Positions 10,218-22,700 of a DNA stretch of 64,000 nucleotides are shown here, in pieces; position 1 is the first letter of the stretch; the number at the start of each line of letters is the position of its first letter. The notes beneath the pieces are model-generated. The model made no database searches and was not told the origin of the DNA. It was given only the letters and a program-made list of their open reading frames with translations. The DNA comes from Anthostomella pinea (taxonomy: Eukaryota; Ascomycota; Sordariomycetes; Xylariales; Xylariaceae): contig CAUWAG010000007.1 of assembly GCA_963556695.1 (NCBI GenBank), forward strand, positions 2,480,001 through 2,544,000, written 5' to 3'. The position numbers and the translations under genes are program-made.

Positions 10218-12896
10218 ATGGCTGTGAGTTCACCCACCCGCTCTGTTCAATCTTCTGCGCAATCAGGCACAAGTTCAGGTAGCCCAGCAACCTCGAGCTT
10301 CTGCCTGAGAGCAATCCGCTTCTGCTCGAGGCACCTGGCCACTTGTGCACCAATTCCACAATCACAATAATCCCACCCGCCCACCTTCACTTGCACCACA
10401 TACATTTACTTTCGCCAACCTGTTGTGGTCTTCCCATCTTCTTCCCTCCTCCAAACCCACCTGTTCTCTCCCCTTCCCTCCAGCAAACTCCCATCATGTT
10501 CCCTCACCCGAAGGACACCCTGATGCCAACCCGAGGTCTTGAGGCACCCGAGGCAGGCATGATGCCGCACCATCCTGCGCCTTTCATGATGCATCACCCG
10601 CAATTCCGCCGCGCTCCCATGAGCATGAGCATGTCTTCTCGCCTCAACACTGGCGATATCAGACTGGAGGATCCTGCGCTGACCATGCATGCATTCCAGC
10701 AACCTCGCCCACCTTTCAACGGCCCCGGCTACATGCCGAACGGCGCTCCTGGTGGCCACCAGAACCCCGGTCCTGTCCCCGGCGCTACACCCCTACTACC
10801 CAACCAAGGCCGAGTCTTGCAGAGCGGTCCGATTCGAGTGCTGTGCATAGCCGACGTACGAGGTAGGACCGCATAGACCGAGCGAACTGCTAGTGAGGCG
10901 TAACTAATTTGCTTTGCGATAGGAAACCTGCGATCCCTGAACGATCTTGCGAGACAGGCCCGAGCGGATCATATCATTCATACTGGTGATTTCGGTTTCT
11001 ACGATGACACGTCCTTGGAGCGCATTGCGGAAAAGTAAGCACATGGCATTTCCGTCACTCACACACAAACTCTAGGATACCTAAGCTGACCGCGCTGCGA
11101 ACAGGACCTTGAAGCACGTTGCCCAATACTCCCCACTGATTCCTGAGCACGTCAAGAAGTCCATCAGCCAGGGCGGCCCCGGTCCCGTCAAGGCGCGATT
11201 CGCCCCGCATGAGTTGCCCTTGTCCGAGCTGTCGATGCTCATTAATGGCCAAGTCAACCTCGATGTTCCTGTCTATACCGTGTGGGGCGCCTGTGAGGAC
11301 GTCCGCGTGCTGGAGAAGTTCCGATCTGGCGAGTACAAGGTCCCGAACCTGCACATTATCGACGAGAACCGATCCATGCTGCTGGAGATTGGTGGCGTTA
11401 AGCTCCGACTCCTCGGTCTCGGTGGTGCTGTTGTAATGCACAAGCTCTTCGACAATGGCGAAGGAAGAACCACGATCGCTGGTGGACAAGGTACCATGTG
11501 GACGACACTACTGCAGATGGGCGAATTAGTCGATACTGCCAACCGCGTTTACGACCCGACCGAGACTCGCGTCTTCGTCACTCACGCTTCCCCAGCCCGC
11601 GAGGGTATCCTGAATCAGTTGTCTGTCAGTCTCAAAGCAGACTTCTCTGTCTCTGCTGGTCTTCACTTCAGATATGGAAGCTCCTACAACGAGTTCAGCG
11701 TGAACCCCACCCTCGATCACTACCGCGGAAAACTTGCCGCCTCGAAGGCGTCATTCAATGACGTTTGGGATACGGTCAAGAATGAGGTCGAGCCCGCGAT
11801 TTCTCAGAACGACGCCCAGCAGAATCTGCTTAAGAATGCGCTGAGCTTGGTCGAGAAAATGCCGACGACTGCTGCGGGTGGCAACCCATTCGGTGGCCCA
11901 GCCGGTGCCCCGGGTTCCCTCGGTCAGGTAGACGAGAGCGCGTTCAAGAACATGTGGAACTTCAACCTGGCAGACGCAGCTTTCGGCTGGCTGGTTCTGG
12001 AGATTCAAGATGGCCGCATAGGCACCGAAATGCGGGCCCAAGGGTTCAACTTCTCGCACCGAGGGGCCAAGCAACAGTCCGGCGTACAAGGCTCTTCTCA
12101 GTCTCCGGCTCCGGTAGCCAGTGGTCTGCCCCCTACTGCCCCTGCCGCATCCTCCGCGGCGCCTCCTTCTGGCCCGCAGAGAAATGTCTCTACGACTTCG
12201 CAGCCTCCCAAACCCGCGGCTGCTACTCCGCTACAGACTAAGCCTGCCACACCTAAGCCTGCTTCGCCCGCTCCTGGCGCTGCAGCTAGCAAGGAGAACG
12301 AAAAGCCCGCCGGTACTAATGGCACGGCTAACGGACCTGAATCTGCACCATCTCCGGCACCACGACCTACCGCAGACAGCATCATTGGCCTTTTCGTTAT
12401 GAACGTTCAAAGTGATGAACAGACACGTGACCTCTTCCCTGAAGAGCAACGGGCGAAGATCGTCAAGATTGACAAGTGGGGAAACAACAGCAACAACAAG
12501 GTTGCCCATTTCCGGAGTGTTGATGACAGAGATGCCGCTCTCGAAAGTCTGGATCCCGAATACAGACACCGTCATTCCGAGGACCGATCGAAGCCCTTGG
12601 TTAAGTTATTCCAGCCGCGGGAGAACAACAAGCCGTTCGGCGGCCGAGGTGGAGCAGGCAACTGGGGCAGTAGCCGAGGCCGAGATGGTACCAGCGGCTA
12701 CCGTAGCGCTGGTGACCGTGGAACCGTGAGCGGCGGCGAGAGCGGACCCGAGAACGGTCGCCAACGCGGTGGTCGAGGCGGTTCGCGTGGTGGCAGAGGT
12801 GATCGGGGCGGACGAGGTGGCAGAGGCGGTCGTGGAGGCATGAACAAGGGAGAAGGCGGCACTGCCTCACCAGCCCCGGCGGGCGGCGATGCGTGA
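10218..12896 (+). CDS. DUF2433 calcineurin-like phosphoesterase with RGG-rich tail
   Basis: Best model has four exons: 10218..10223, 10484..10862, 10923..11034, 11105..12896, giving 762 residues. The first exon encodes only Met-Ala; its GTGAGT donor and the pyrimidine-rich ...CTCCAG acceptor join in phase to give MAQTPIMFPHPKDTL. Without it the protein starts at the ATG at 10496. Introns 2 and 3 are 60 and 70 bp with good signals. The domain starts at VLCIADVRGNLRSLNDLA, then HTGDFGFYDD, WGACEDVRVLEKF and FVTHASP, matching the order of metallophosphoesterase motifs. However, the usual DxH is DVR and GNH(D/E) is GACED, so catalysis is doubtful. Residues about 340-520 are Ala/Pro/Thr-rich, followed by a small RRM-like segment (IIGLFVMNV...KVAHFRSVDDRDAAL) and a terminal RGG region. 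RNA binding is inferred. Confidence 0.88.
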
Positions 12897-13698
12897 ACGA
12901 GCCATACTTCGATGCACCGATACGACCCACCATCACCGATGTTCTACTAATCTTTTTCCCGACAACACTTTGCTTGTACTTTCCCCTACATACAGCTTCC
13001 CGACGCTATGCCGGTAGGGTGGCGTTCTAGAAAGCCGCCCACCTGCGAAGGGAGTCCGAAGGACACAGTCGTCTTTCATCTAGGGACAGGGGAGAAAGTG
13101 AATCTGCTAAAGGCAGGTCGCGGAGGCTTCTCCTCCCGAACCCTTTACCATTACGACCCGGATCTTTTGTGCTGCGTCGTTTTTCAACGCTACTAATCAC
13201 CCGAAAAATGGATCAACTTCGTTGCAACTTCTGAGTCCTGTACGGATACTCGAGATAGGAAGATAGGCTGCTAGGTTAGGTCTCATAGACTCTATGGTAC
13301 TGACCGGAAAGGGCGTTTCTCTTGTGTGATTATGCTGTGTACATTGCTGCGATGCTCAGATAAGATTGTGTGTAAATATAAGGGGGTTGAGTGCAGTCTA
13401 ATGCTGCGGAATGCCTGCCGATTCAGTACACTGCAAAATGGGCCCCTACCTTGTGTGCACCTGACGATCAATTTCCATCAAATAATCCACTACGTGGGAA
13501 GAGGTTGGAGTGGTATAATTCCGGCCTCGCCACGCACTAAGGCGCTCTTCGATGTACAGCACCCCGAGACTCTTTGAATGTGTTCTGCTTTTTCTATGCT
13601 CCCCGTAAAGCTCGTGCTCATTATCTACAGTATCAATACACAATGTACAAATCCAGCCGGCCATCCAGCCCAGCCTATGACGGACGGTCCAACGATCA
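12897..13698. other. intergenic region between converging genes
   Basis: Tail-to-tail spacer between the DUF2433 gene and COQ5. Contains presumed 3' UTRs only; short frames have no family features. Confidence 0.5.
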
Positions 13699-14824
13699 TC
13701 ACAGAGGCTTCATCCCCTTGTGTATGGCGGCCACGCCGCCCGTCAGGTCCTCGTACCCCCTGCCGCCGACGACGAAGCCTGCGTCCTCGATCATGCGGCG
13801 GAAGCGCTCCTGGCTCGGGAAGCGCTCGATGCTCTCGACGAGGTACTGGTAGCTGTCGCGGTCGCCGGCGACCAGCTGGCCGATGAGCGGGATGGCGCCG
13901 AAGCTCCAGCGCTTATATGCGGCGTCCAACACGAAATTGTTGACCTTGCTGAACTCGAGGCAGGCGAAGACGCCGCCCGGCTTCAGCACGCGGTGCGCCT
14001 CGCGCAGGGCCAGGGGGATGTTGGCGAAGTTGCGGATCCCGAAGGCGACGGTGTAGAGGTCGATGGAGGCGGAGGGGATTTGCGGGGGGAGGGACGTGGC
14101 GTCGGCTTTGAGGAAGGAGAGTGCGGCTTGTTGGGATGCTGGGAGGGATTGGGATCGTGATTTTCCGACTGCGAGCATGGAGGCGTTGATGTCGGAGATG
14201 GTCACGTGGACGTTGGGGTTGTGGTTTAGGACGTGCGCATGGTGCAGCATGCGGAAGGCGATGTCGCCCGTGCCGCCGGCGATGTCGAGGATGCGCTGGG
14301 GGGTCGGCGGGGTGGCGGAGGAGAGGCCTGGGTTGAGGGAGGTTACGAAGTGGTCTCTGGAGGTGGAGGGTTGGTTGGTTAGCTGGGTCATTCATCACGG
14401 TGATGGGGAGGGAGGCCTCGAGTTCTTCTCAGGGGAGAAAGGGCTAGGCGACTTACTTCCAGATGCGATGTACCCCAAACGACATCAGGTCGTTCATGCG
14501 GTCGTACGACTCGGCCACGCTGTGGAAGACGCCCGCTACGCGCTCCGTCTTCTCCGTCTCGGACAGGCCGTCCTGGAAGCCGAAGTGCGTCGTCCGGCCA
14601 TTGCTGCTGTCCGACGGCTGGGCTGGAGACGATGTCGAAGAAGTGGGAATAGGCGCTCGCGCCGGTGTAGTCGTACAGAAGGTCTTGATCTTTGTTGTTG
14701 GTGTTGTTACATGGCGGGGGCGAGAGATGAAGCTATGTGGTGTCGTGGTAGTGCCGGGTCGTGATGATATTATTGTTCGTACAGCTGCGCGCATGGCTCC
14801 TGTTCCTGCTGGGTGGACGGCCAT
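13699..14824 (-). CDS. COQ5: 2-methoxy-6-polyprenyl-1,4-benzoquinol methylase, mitochondrial (COQ5)
   Basis: SAM-dependent C-methyltransferase of ubiquinone biosynthesis, acting in the CoQ synthome on the matrix side of the inner mitochondrial membrane. Two exons, 14457..14824 and 13699..14356, with a 100 bp intron (GTAAGT, branch GCTAAC, acceptor CTCCAG) that rebuilds the family signature [19 protein letters not shown]. 341 residues. The N-terminus ([20 protein letters not shown]) is rich in Arg, Ser and Thr and lacks acidic residues for about 60 positions, as expected for a mitochondrial presequence; the Met at residue 11 is an alternative start. SAM-binding motif I is [12 protein letters not shown]. 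The C-terminal half has [25 protein letters not shown] and the ending [13 protein letters not shown], all ubiE/COQ5 hallmarks. Confidence 0.95.
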
Positions 14825-15165
14825 GGTTTTTATATTTGTCTTGGAGCTGCGCAGTTTGTGTATGTGGCCGCCGCGAGGGTTCGAGGAGGGAGAGAGGTCC
14901 TGCGAGTAACGGTCAGTCAGTTAACGTCGTAGTCGCACCGGCGCCGAGGCAAGATTGGAAAATAATAATTCTGGGGGATCGGAGGTCGGCGCTTGCGACG
15001 GGACGATCAGCAGCAGGGCCCCGGGCTTGCCCGTGGGCCGACGGGCATTTGATGCGGCAAGGGTCCGGCAGCGCGTCACAAAATAAACTGGAGGAGCCGC
15101 AGAAGATCTCTCTTCCTCACAACCATATTTCCGTCTTTTCTGTGACCGTATAATTTTCGACTTAC
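14825..15165. other. COQ5 promoter and 3' flank of the next gene
   Basis: 341 bp between two minus-strand genes. No coding signal and no specific site that I can support. Confidence 0.4.
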
Positions 15166-15369
15166 CTAGACGGACTCCTCCTCCTCCGCCAGCTCGCGCT
15201 CCTCTCGCCGTGCGCGCCGCTGGTTTACCTGTTGTTGTGCCTTCTTGGACTCGAACATCATGACGGCGAATTGCTTCACCCAGACCTTGCCCTTGTAGGC
15301 GACGCAGCAGCAGAGCGCGACGAGGAAGATGACCGTGAGGCCGATGGCTACGTTGGGGCCGGTGGCCAT
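15166..15369 (-). CDS. small single-pass membrane protein, unknown function
   Basis: 67 residues in one exon. After MATGPNVA comes a hydrophobic helix (about residues 8-25, IGLTVIFLVALCCCVAY with three adjacent cysteines), then a basic juxtamembrane KGKVWVKQ and a charged helical tail (KKAQQQVNQRRARREERELA) ending in Glu residues. This N-anchor plus charged-coil layout looks like a tail- or signal-anchored membrane protein; the membrane is unknown. No homologue is recognised. The composition and clean ATG context make it more likely a gene than a chance frame. Confidence 0.5.
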   Translation of the reverse strand: MATGPNVAIGLTVIFLVALCCCVAYKGKVWVKQFAVMMFESKKAQQQVNQRRARREERELAEEEESV

Positions 15370-16255
15370 TTTGGTTGAATTTGCTGTTGCTTGTATCGGG
15401 TCGGTTTGGGTTGGCTTGACTGGTCTTTTTTTGTTCTTTGTTGGCTTGGTTCGTAGGAGGTACTTGGGCTTGGTCGTGGGTGCGGATGGTGGGTGGTGAT
15501 GTGCAAGTACTGGTGGTGCTGTGATTTGGAAATGTGCTGTCGCCTGGGTGATTGCGAGGGAGCTGGTAGGAACTGCATGCGGGTGCAGTGGTTGCGAGGT
15601 AAGTTGATATGCTGGTTTATGCTGCCAAATGCATTCACTTCAACACAGCTTCTGCTTGTCGAGTCGTTCTGGTTGTGGTCTACATCAACCGTATGCCGTC
15701 TTCTCACTTTACTGTTCATGTTCACTACGTGTTCTCGAAGCTCTAAGCATACCTGTGATGCTTGGTACAGATAATACCTGAAACAGTGTCACTTTCCTCT
15801 GCATCAGGTTCAATACCAATGTCTGTGGTATCATCGTCGTCTTGACGCAGAGACCGAGTCCCAATGGACGGGACCTCCGGTTTTCTGGTCGTTGCAGAGC
15901 GACATCCCCCAACTCGGAAGCGATTTAGGCCACTAATGCATCACCATAATGACTCGATAAAATGCCCATTTTTCTTGGTTACAGAGTTCATCGTTATTGA
16001 TACAGAATAATATTCTTGGTCGAGATAAGCATCTACCGTATCGAGACGATGCGGTGTCACGAGTGCAAGGAGTGAGTTCGGCTTATCGCTTTACGGCGGC
16101 TTAAGTGACGTCGCCAACCTCCAAAGGTCCTGGCCCGGGAATGTCAGACAGCAAACCATCGGAATGAATCCTTTGGACTCTTCCATTGAGGAAACTCATT
16201 GGAGCTGCCAATGCGTTGTTATCTTCTGCTTCTTGAAGCATAACATAAGTTGACA
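15370..16255. other. intergenic region, no gene seen
   Basis: Head-to-head spacer between the small membrane protein gene (minus) and the E1 alpha gene (plus). Open frames here are low-complexity or featureless. Confidence 0.45.
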
Positions 16256-17672
16256 ATGAAGGCACGACTGCTCCCACTGGCACCTCTGCGGAGAGTAGCC
16301 TGCTCCCTGTCCAACCACTCCCCTGTCTTCGCCGCCTCCACGAGCATTCGATTTGCCAGCGGCATATCGCAACGACCTGGATCGAACCATGTCTCCTTCC
16401 CTGGCGCAGTGAAGAGTGCCTTTACTAGCGATCTCAAGTTCGCCTTGCCTTCCGACTACCCTGCGCTGCCGACATACCGAGTGGTTGATCAAGATGGCAG
16501 CATTGTTGACCAAGCCTTCAAGCCTGATCTCAGCGAGGAAGAGGTGGTCAAGCTATACAGGAACATGTTGATGATCTCGATCATGGACCTCATCATGTTC
16601 GATGCGCAGCGACAAGGTCGACTCAGCTTCTACATGGTATCTGCGGGCGAGGAGGCCCTCAGCGTGGGGTCCGCCTCTGCGCTGGACCAGCAGGACGTCA
16701 TATTCTGCCAGTATCGCGAGCAAGGCGTGTTTGCGCAGCGTGGTTTCACATTGAACGACTTCATGAACCAACTGTTTGCCAACAACAAAGACACGGGTAA
16801 AGGGAGAAACATGCCGGTCCACTATGGAAGCAAGGAGCTGAATATTGTAAGTCGAGGCTAGCTCGGGCTTCAAAGTGCGGTTGTTAACAGTGATGTAGCA
16901 CACTGTTTCCTCGCCATTAGCAACACAGATACCGCAGGCTTCCGGTGCTGCGTACGGATTGAAGATGCAGCGCATCAACGACCCTTCCATCCCACCTCGT
17001 GTTGTCGCTGTGTACTTTGGCGAAGGTGCTGCAAGCGAGGGCGACTTTCATGCGGCGCTGAACATCGCTGCAACTAGGTCATGCCCAGTCATCTTCATAT
17101 GTCGCAACAACGGATATGCGATCTCAACACCCACATTGGAACAGTACAGGGGCGATGGCATTGCCAGCCGGGCCATAGGATACGGCATTGACACAGTGAG
17201 AGTAGACGGCAACGATATCTGGGCAGTAAGAGAGGTCACGAAGAAGGCGAGAGAAACGGCTCTGCAAGATGGAGGCAAGCCGGTTCTGATCGAGGCGATG
17301 AGCTACCGCGTCAGTCACCACAGCACATCTGACGACTCGTTCGCCTACCGCGCCCGCGTCGAGGTCGAGGACTGGAAGCGGCGCGACAACCCCATCTCCC
17401 GACTGCGGAAGTACATGGAGGCCAAGGGCTTCTGGGACGAGACCAAGGAGAAGGAAGCGCGAGCAAGCCTGAGGCGAGATGTGTTGAAGGCGTTCTCGGA
17501 GGCAGAAAGGGAGAAGAAGCCGCCGATCCGCGCCATGTTCGAGGATATCTACGAAGAGCTGACGCCTGACTTGAAGGCGCAGATGAGAGAGCTGAGTGCC
17601 CATTTGGAGAAGTATCCTGACGAATACGACCTAGGCGAGTTCGAGGGAGGGAAGAGTAGCCTCGACAAGTAG
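16256..17672 (+). CDS. 2-oxoisovalerate dehydrogenase E1 subunit alpha, mitochondrial
   Basis: Thiamine-diphosphate-dependent decarboxylase subunit of the branched-chain 2-oxoacid dehydrogenase complex (Leu, Ile, Val breakdown) in the mitochondrial matrix. ATG at 16256 begins MKARLLPLAPLRRVACSLSN, a typical presequence. One 52 bp intron (16847..16898, GTAAGT, branch GTTAAC, acceptor TAG) joins KELNI to HTVSSPLATQIPQA; 454 residues. Visible motifs: QYREQGVFAQRGF, the ThDP motif from GEGAASEGDF to CRNNGYAIST, and the loop YRVSHHSTSDDSFAYR, which in animals holds the kinase-phosphorylated serines. Length and end fit the family. Call is secure; BCKDHA is the animal homologue. Confidence 0.95.
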
Positions 17673-18143
17673 AACATACCCAATGAAAACACCAATTTGA
17701 TACAGATAGCCAATTGCCATGGTGAACATGGGCAGTACCATTTCGCGTAACATGAAATTATGCCAGTCGGCGGGGGAGGTAGGTAGGGAATGCTCAAACG
17801 CTGCGTGGTGCCACGAATCGTTGACACGTTGTGCCACTAATGGTGCACTCTGCCTCATCAATTCCTGGGCATCAACAAGGATGTAACATCACAACTGCAT
17901 TGTACAAGTGTCAAGTCACACAATAATGCAGTATTGGTACTGGTATTGACTTGAAATTGTTATTAGGCCGGCTTAACAGAGGTTCTTCACCGAGTATTCG
18001 AAAGAATAGCAAAAAGCTCACTTGTTGACTTTGAAGATTATGGAGGGGTGTTAAGGATTAGCGGCATACATGTAATCGTTAAGAACTTTCAGTGACTTAC
18101 AAGTATGCCACGACATACACAACACATTATGTGATGAAGATGG
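17673..18143. other. intergenic region
   Basis: 3' side of the E1 alpha gene; AT-richer than the flanking genes. No coding signal. Confidence 0.45.
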
Positions 18144-18721
18144 CTAGCGAGCTAACATCTGGATGATTATCATCGGATACAAGTAATAGATTTTGAGTGT
18201 GTAGGTAGTTGAGAGGAAGGCTATCCAAAGCATGAAAATGATGATCGTGAGATAGTTAATCAGATCAGATGTATCCCAATAACACCTCCGAGATAGCAGA
18301 CCCCTGCGCGGCAACTCACATACCAACGTTCTTGGCCCGATCATTTCTCGTGTTAGACATGCCCCCAACGCACCCGTATCAAGCCCACTTTCCCACATAA
18401 GCCAGGCCGTGAAGCCTATCAGACCCGTCACGGCTGCCGAAAATAGAGACACACCCGCGGGTCGGTTGTGCCAAAATCGGGTAAATCCACCCCGTCTGTC
18501 CATGGTGCCATGTCCCTCCAACCAGAAGCAGCCCGACGGTGGAAGTTAAACCTCCTCCGAACCGCTCCCACTCTGATAATTAAGTACACCTCCAACTCTG
18601 AGTCCCAAAGCTTCAGGCGACGACATACGGCTGTCACCTCCTTCCATCGCTCCGTCTGCGTCGTGTCATGCACCCGCGACCGCCATCCCGCAAGAACATC
18701 GCCGAGTATTGAATCTATCAT
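18144..18721 (-). CDS. possible small membrane protein gene, structure unresolved
   Basis: Two overlapping minus-strand frames look partly coding. One, with an ATG at 18721, gives MIDSILGDVLAGWRSRVHD and a charged segment; the other (18144..18521) has two hydrophobic stretches (SLFSAAVTGLIGFTAWLMW and LTIIIFMLWIAFLSTTYTL). GTATGT donors occur at the points where the frames would have to be spliced, but I could not find a phase-consistent model. No family is recognised. It may be spurious. Confidence 0.22.
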
Positions 18722-18840
18722 CCGATCATCGATCCATTTCAACAAGTGAACGAGACGAGACAGCCCATCGAAACCGCACCCGTCGAGATCATCCGTGGAC
18801 CGTCAGGCAATCTGTCGCCGTCTGCCTCATGGCGTAATCC

Positions 18841-19092
18841 ATGGCAGACCGCAATCCACCTGCTGCGAATCCGCGCTCTCAACCGGTTGCCGAAAGCGAT
18901 CCTCCACCGCGACTGCCGTCGAATTCGAAGTCGAAAAGCAACAATACGAACAATAGTGGCCACTTGGACTTGAATCTGCGGCCGGTCGCACCTTCCACGC
19001 CGTCTGCGCCTGCGCCTACGCCTACGCCTGCGTTATCCTTATCCCCCAGGTACGATACAGATAATCCATACCTTAATCCAGCACTGAGATAA
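18841..19092 (+). CDS. small Pro/Ser/Asn-rich frame upstream of the HECT ligase, doubtful
   Basis: 83 residues starting MADRNPPAANPRSQPV, of gene-like composition but low complexity (PSTPSAPAPTPTP). A GTACGA donor near its end could splice it onward, but no downstream exon is convincing. It may be an upstream frame in the long leader of the HECT ligase gene. Confidence 0.2.
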   Translation: MADRNPPAANPRSQPVAESDPPPRLPSNSKSKSNNTNNSGHLDLNLRPVAPSTPSAPAPTPTPALSLSPRYDTDNPYLNPALR

Positions 19093-19707
19093 TACCTTGG
19101 TACCGACCAGCACCACCACTGCACCAGCACCTGCACCACTTTACCTATGCCACTTTCCCACAATTCGTCACTCATTTGGAGCAAACCCCCAAACTCTCTC
19201 ACCTCTTCTCACGTCTGCATCTCCCATTCATCAGCACGTCTCTCGTTCCTCGCAGTACCCAAGTCCCAAGTCACCGCCTGTATTGCTCCGCCGCCGTTGT
19301 CGCCTCTTGCGCATGCACCTGGTGTTCGAGGAGGGAGGGGCACAAGGTCCAGTTCCCAAGCATTTGTAGTTACAACCCACCTACCTTGACGGACAAGGTG
19401 TTGCCTCAAGCTCTTGTCACTCCAAGTCACTCCCAACACATCTGTGCATTCACCCCCAGTCCAGCAGTCCTTCTGCGCCTTGTCACCGCCGACACAGGAA
19501 TTGTAATGCTCAGGCATCTGCAGTGACTTGCACCCAGATATCGATCAGAGTTCCCAAGTGCTCAAGGCCACCCCGTGCACCGAGCTCCGGCTGCCCCTCG
19601 ACCTGCCATCTTCTTTGACCCCCTGCATTCCTCGACCTCCTCTTCGAGTATCCCTCCGATACTTCTGCATACCACATACTTCTGTATGCAGTATTGATCC
19701 AATACTC
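19093..19707. other. presumed promoter and leader of the HECT ligase gene
   Basis: Pyrimidine-rich sequence with many CT/CA runs, typical of fungal promoters and 5' leaders. No independent gene. Confidence 0.4.
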
Positions 19708-22700
19708 ATGTCTTCCAGACTCACGCGGTCCTCTGCGCGTAACGCCGCGAGCCAGGCCAATTCTCCGGGAGATCTCCCTTCTGGTCAACCTTCGGCTGGC
19801 CCGCCTGCCGATTCCACTGCATTAAATCCAAGCGAAACGCCCTCGAGACCTCCTCAACCATCAGCTAGAAAGAGAAAGGCGGGTACTCGACACGGCAACT
19901 CTCCTCAACCTTCCACAGGCGAGCCATCATCTTCTACTCGAAGGTCTAAGCGGCAGAAGGTTCCGGCTACCAACCCCGAAGGACCGCCTCCCCAGGCGAC
20001 TCAAACACCGAACCTCCCACGCACACGGAAGGGAAAGGCAGTAGCAGCCATGTCTAGTCCATCTGGGTAAGCCTCCGAATCGAAACCTCACCTTGGCTCA
20101 TTGTCGGTACTAATCTTCGGCTCGTTGTAGCTCGGAGCCTCAACCATCCTCGGCCATGCAAGAGCCTCCCACCACTTCAGCCACGTCGAGCCGGAAATCG
20201 AGTCGTCACAAGAAAACTGGCCAACCAGCACCAGGTAAAAATCGGCCACTTCGTGACAAAAGAAATGCATTGACTGACAAGTGGACTCGACTAGGCTCTA
20301 CGACAGCTACAGCAGGCTCATTTACCTCGGGTCGACGTTCAAAGCGGACATCCAGCAACAATGCGGCACCGTTAGACGAAGACACGATCATGACTGGGAC
20401 CGAACAGCAGGGGAAGAGCACAGAAGAGCCCCCGCCCCCACCCCCGGCACATGATCCGGACGACGACAGCGAGGATAATGAAGACGATGATGACGACGAA
20501 CCGCATCGCCATTACGACGACGACGACCCTTTCGGTGGATTCGGTGGGCCTCCTGGTTCTGGACTGTCGACTACACTTAGACAACTGACTGGCATGATGT
20601 CAGGCCTCTCTTCACGGCTGCGCGAAAACCTGAACAACCTTCGACAGAAGGGAGACCCATCGGTACAACTGATAGCCTTGCAGGACCTGTCAGAGATCCT
20701 CTTGGTATCTAACGAGGACAACCTGTCCGGGCACTTTTCCCCCGACGCTTTCGTGAAGGAACTGGTGGTCTTGATGCAGCCCAACGAATTTACAGGCGAG
20801 GAGAGCCCTGAGATAATGCTTCTAGCCTGCCGATGCCTGGCAAACTTGATGGAAGCCCTCCCGGCCAGCGCTGCCAACGTCGTCTATGGAGGAGCTGTTC
20901 CTGTTTTGTGCCAGAAGCTATTGGAGATCCAGTTTATCGATCTTGCCGAGCAAGCTCTAAGCACATTGGAGAAAATATCCGTGGAATATCCCACCAGTAT
21001 TGTCCGAGAAGGTGGCTTAACCGCTTGCCTATCTTACCTGGACTTTTTCGCTACGAGTACCCAACGAACAGCCGTCACCACCGCCGCAAACTGCTGTCGC
21101 AATATCCCGGAAGACTCTTTCAGCGTCATCAAGGATGTTATGCCCATTCTTCTGAACGTACTGGGAAGCAGTGACCAGCGGGTCGTGGAGCAAGCTTCCC
21201 TCTGCGTCACACGTATCATTGAGAGCTTTAAGTATCAGTCGTCGAAACTGGAGCAACTCGTTAGTGTCGACCTCCTCAAGGCCATCTTGCGGCTCTTGGT
21301 CCCCGGCACAACGAATCTTATCAGCGCCAATATCCACACGCAATTTTTGCGGGTCTTGGCTATCACCGCGAAAGCCAGCCCCTGTCTATCAGCTGAGCTC
21401 TTCAAGTTGAATGTCGTGGAGACACTGTATCAGATCCTGACTGGCGTCTCTCCTCCTAGTGAGACGGAAGATGTCGCCTCGAAGCTTGACAGTGTGGTCA
21501 TCATGCAAGCATTAATCCACCGACCTCGGGAGCAAATCATCGAGACTCTTAACGTCGTCTGCGAATTGCTCCCTGGAATGAAGTGCACAGATCCTTCAGC
21601 ACCACCTGTCGCCGCCGACGTTGATCTTGCTGAGCCAATCACTCCGTCGTCTCTTGGATCTCGGAGGAAGTCATCGTCGGAGAAGAGACTTGAACTCCTT
21701 GACGAGTGCAAGGACCAAGTGCGGAGATTTGCACTGATCCTGTTCCCCACCTTGACCGACGCATTTTCTAGCACGGTGAACCTGAGCGTCCGCCAGAAAG
21801 TGCTAACTGCCCAGTTGAAGATGCTTTCCAACCTGGATAAGGACATTCTCGTCGACGCACTGAAGTCCGTCCCATACGCCTCCTTCTTGGCCGCTATATT
21901 GTCACAGCAGGATCACCCGTCACTCGTCATGTCTGCTATCCAGATAACGGAGCTCCTCCTGAGTCGTTTGGACGAAATCTACCGGTACCAGATCTACCGC
22001 GAAGGTGTGATTATAGAGATAGCCAAACTGGCTGCTGAGTACCAGGAGCCCGAGATCAAGGCAGCTGAGCCAGCTGCGGCAGATGTGAACATGGCATCTG
22101 GTGACGCTAAAGCTGAAGCTGAAGCCGACAGAGTGTCGATACACAATGACTCTGAGGATGATGACGACGATGAAGACCACGAAGATGATGACGAGAACGA
22201 GGACGACGAGGATCAAGAAAACGACCATCACGACGATATCTCCGGATCACCCGCTAGCTCCGACGGATCTACGATGTCACTAGATGGACCACCTCGTCTC
22301 TTCGTTGCAGACATTCCTTCCATGAAGTCTCGAATCGCTGAGGCCGCAAAGAAGTTCGTGGAGACTCATGAGACTGAAAAGCATGGCAAGTCTATGAAGA
22401 AGAAGGCTCTGAAGATTCTTAACAACCTTCAAGCTCTTGCTTCCGACATTGAGGCATTCTACCTTCTACGGACGGCGAAGGACTTAAGTCCCAAGAACGG
22501 CATCTCCCTCTTCGAGAGACTATCGTCGTACTTCGATGCTGACGTCCTGGAAAGTGTTACTAGCGCGGAGTTGCTTGCTTCCGGTCTGGTTCGTGTCCTA
22601 GAGGAGGTCTTCAGTAACCCTGATGAGACGCTGGCGAATTCTGCGAGGGCCTCGTTCCTCGAGGTATTCATGGGCCGGTCTGTCAGCTCGAGGCCAAAGA

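Noticed and set aside
15348..15725. 125-codon minus-strand frame upstream of the small membrane protein
   Set aside because: His/Gln/Pro-rich low-complexity reading of a TGG/GTT-rich leader; overlaps the start of the more credible 67-residue gene.
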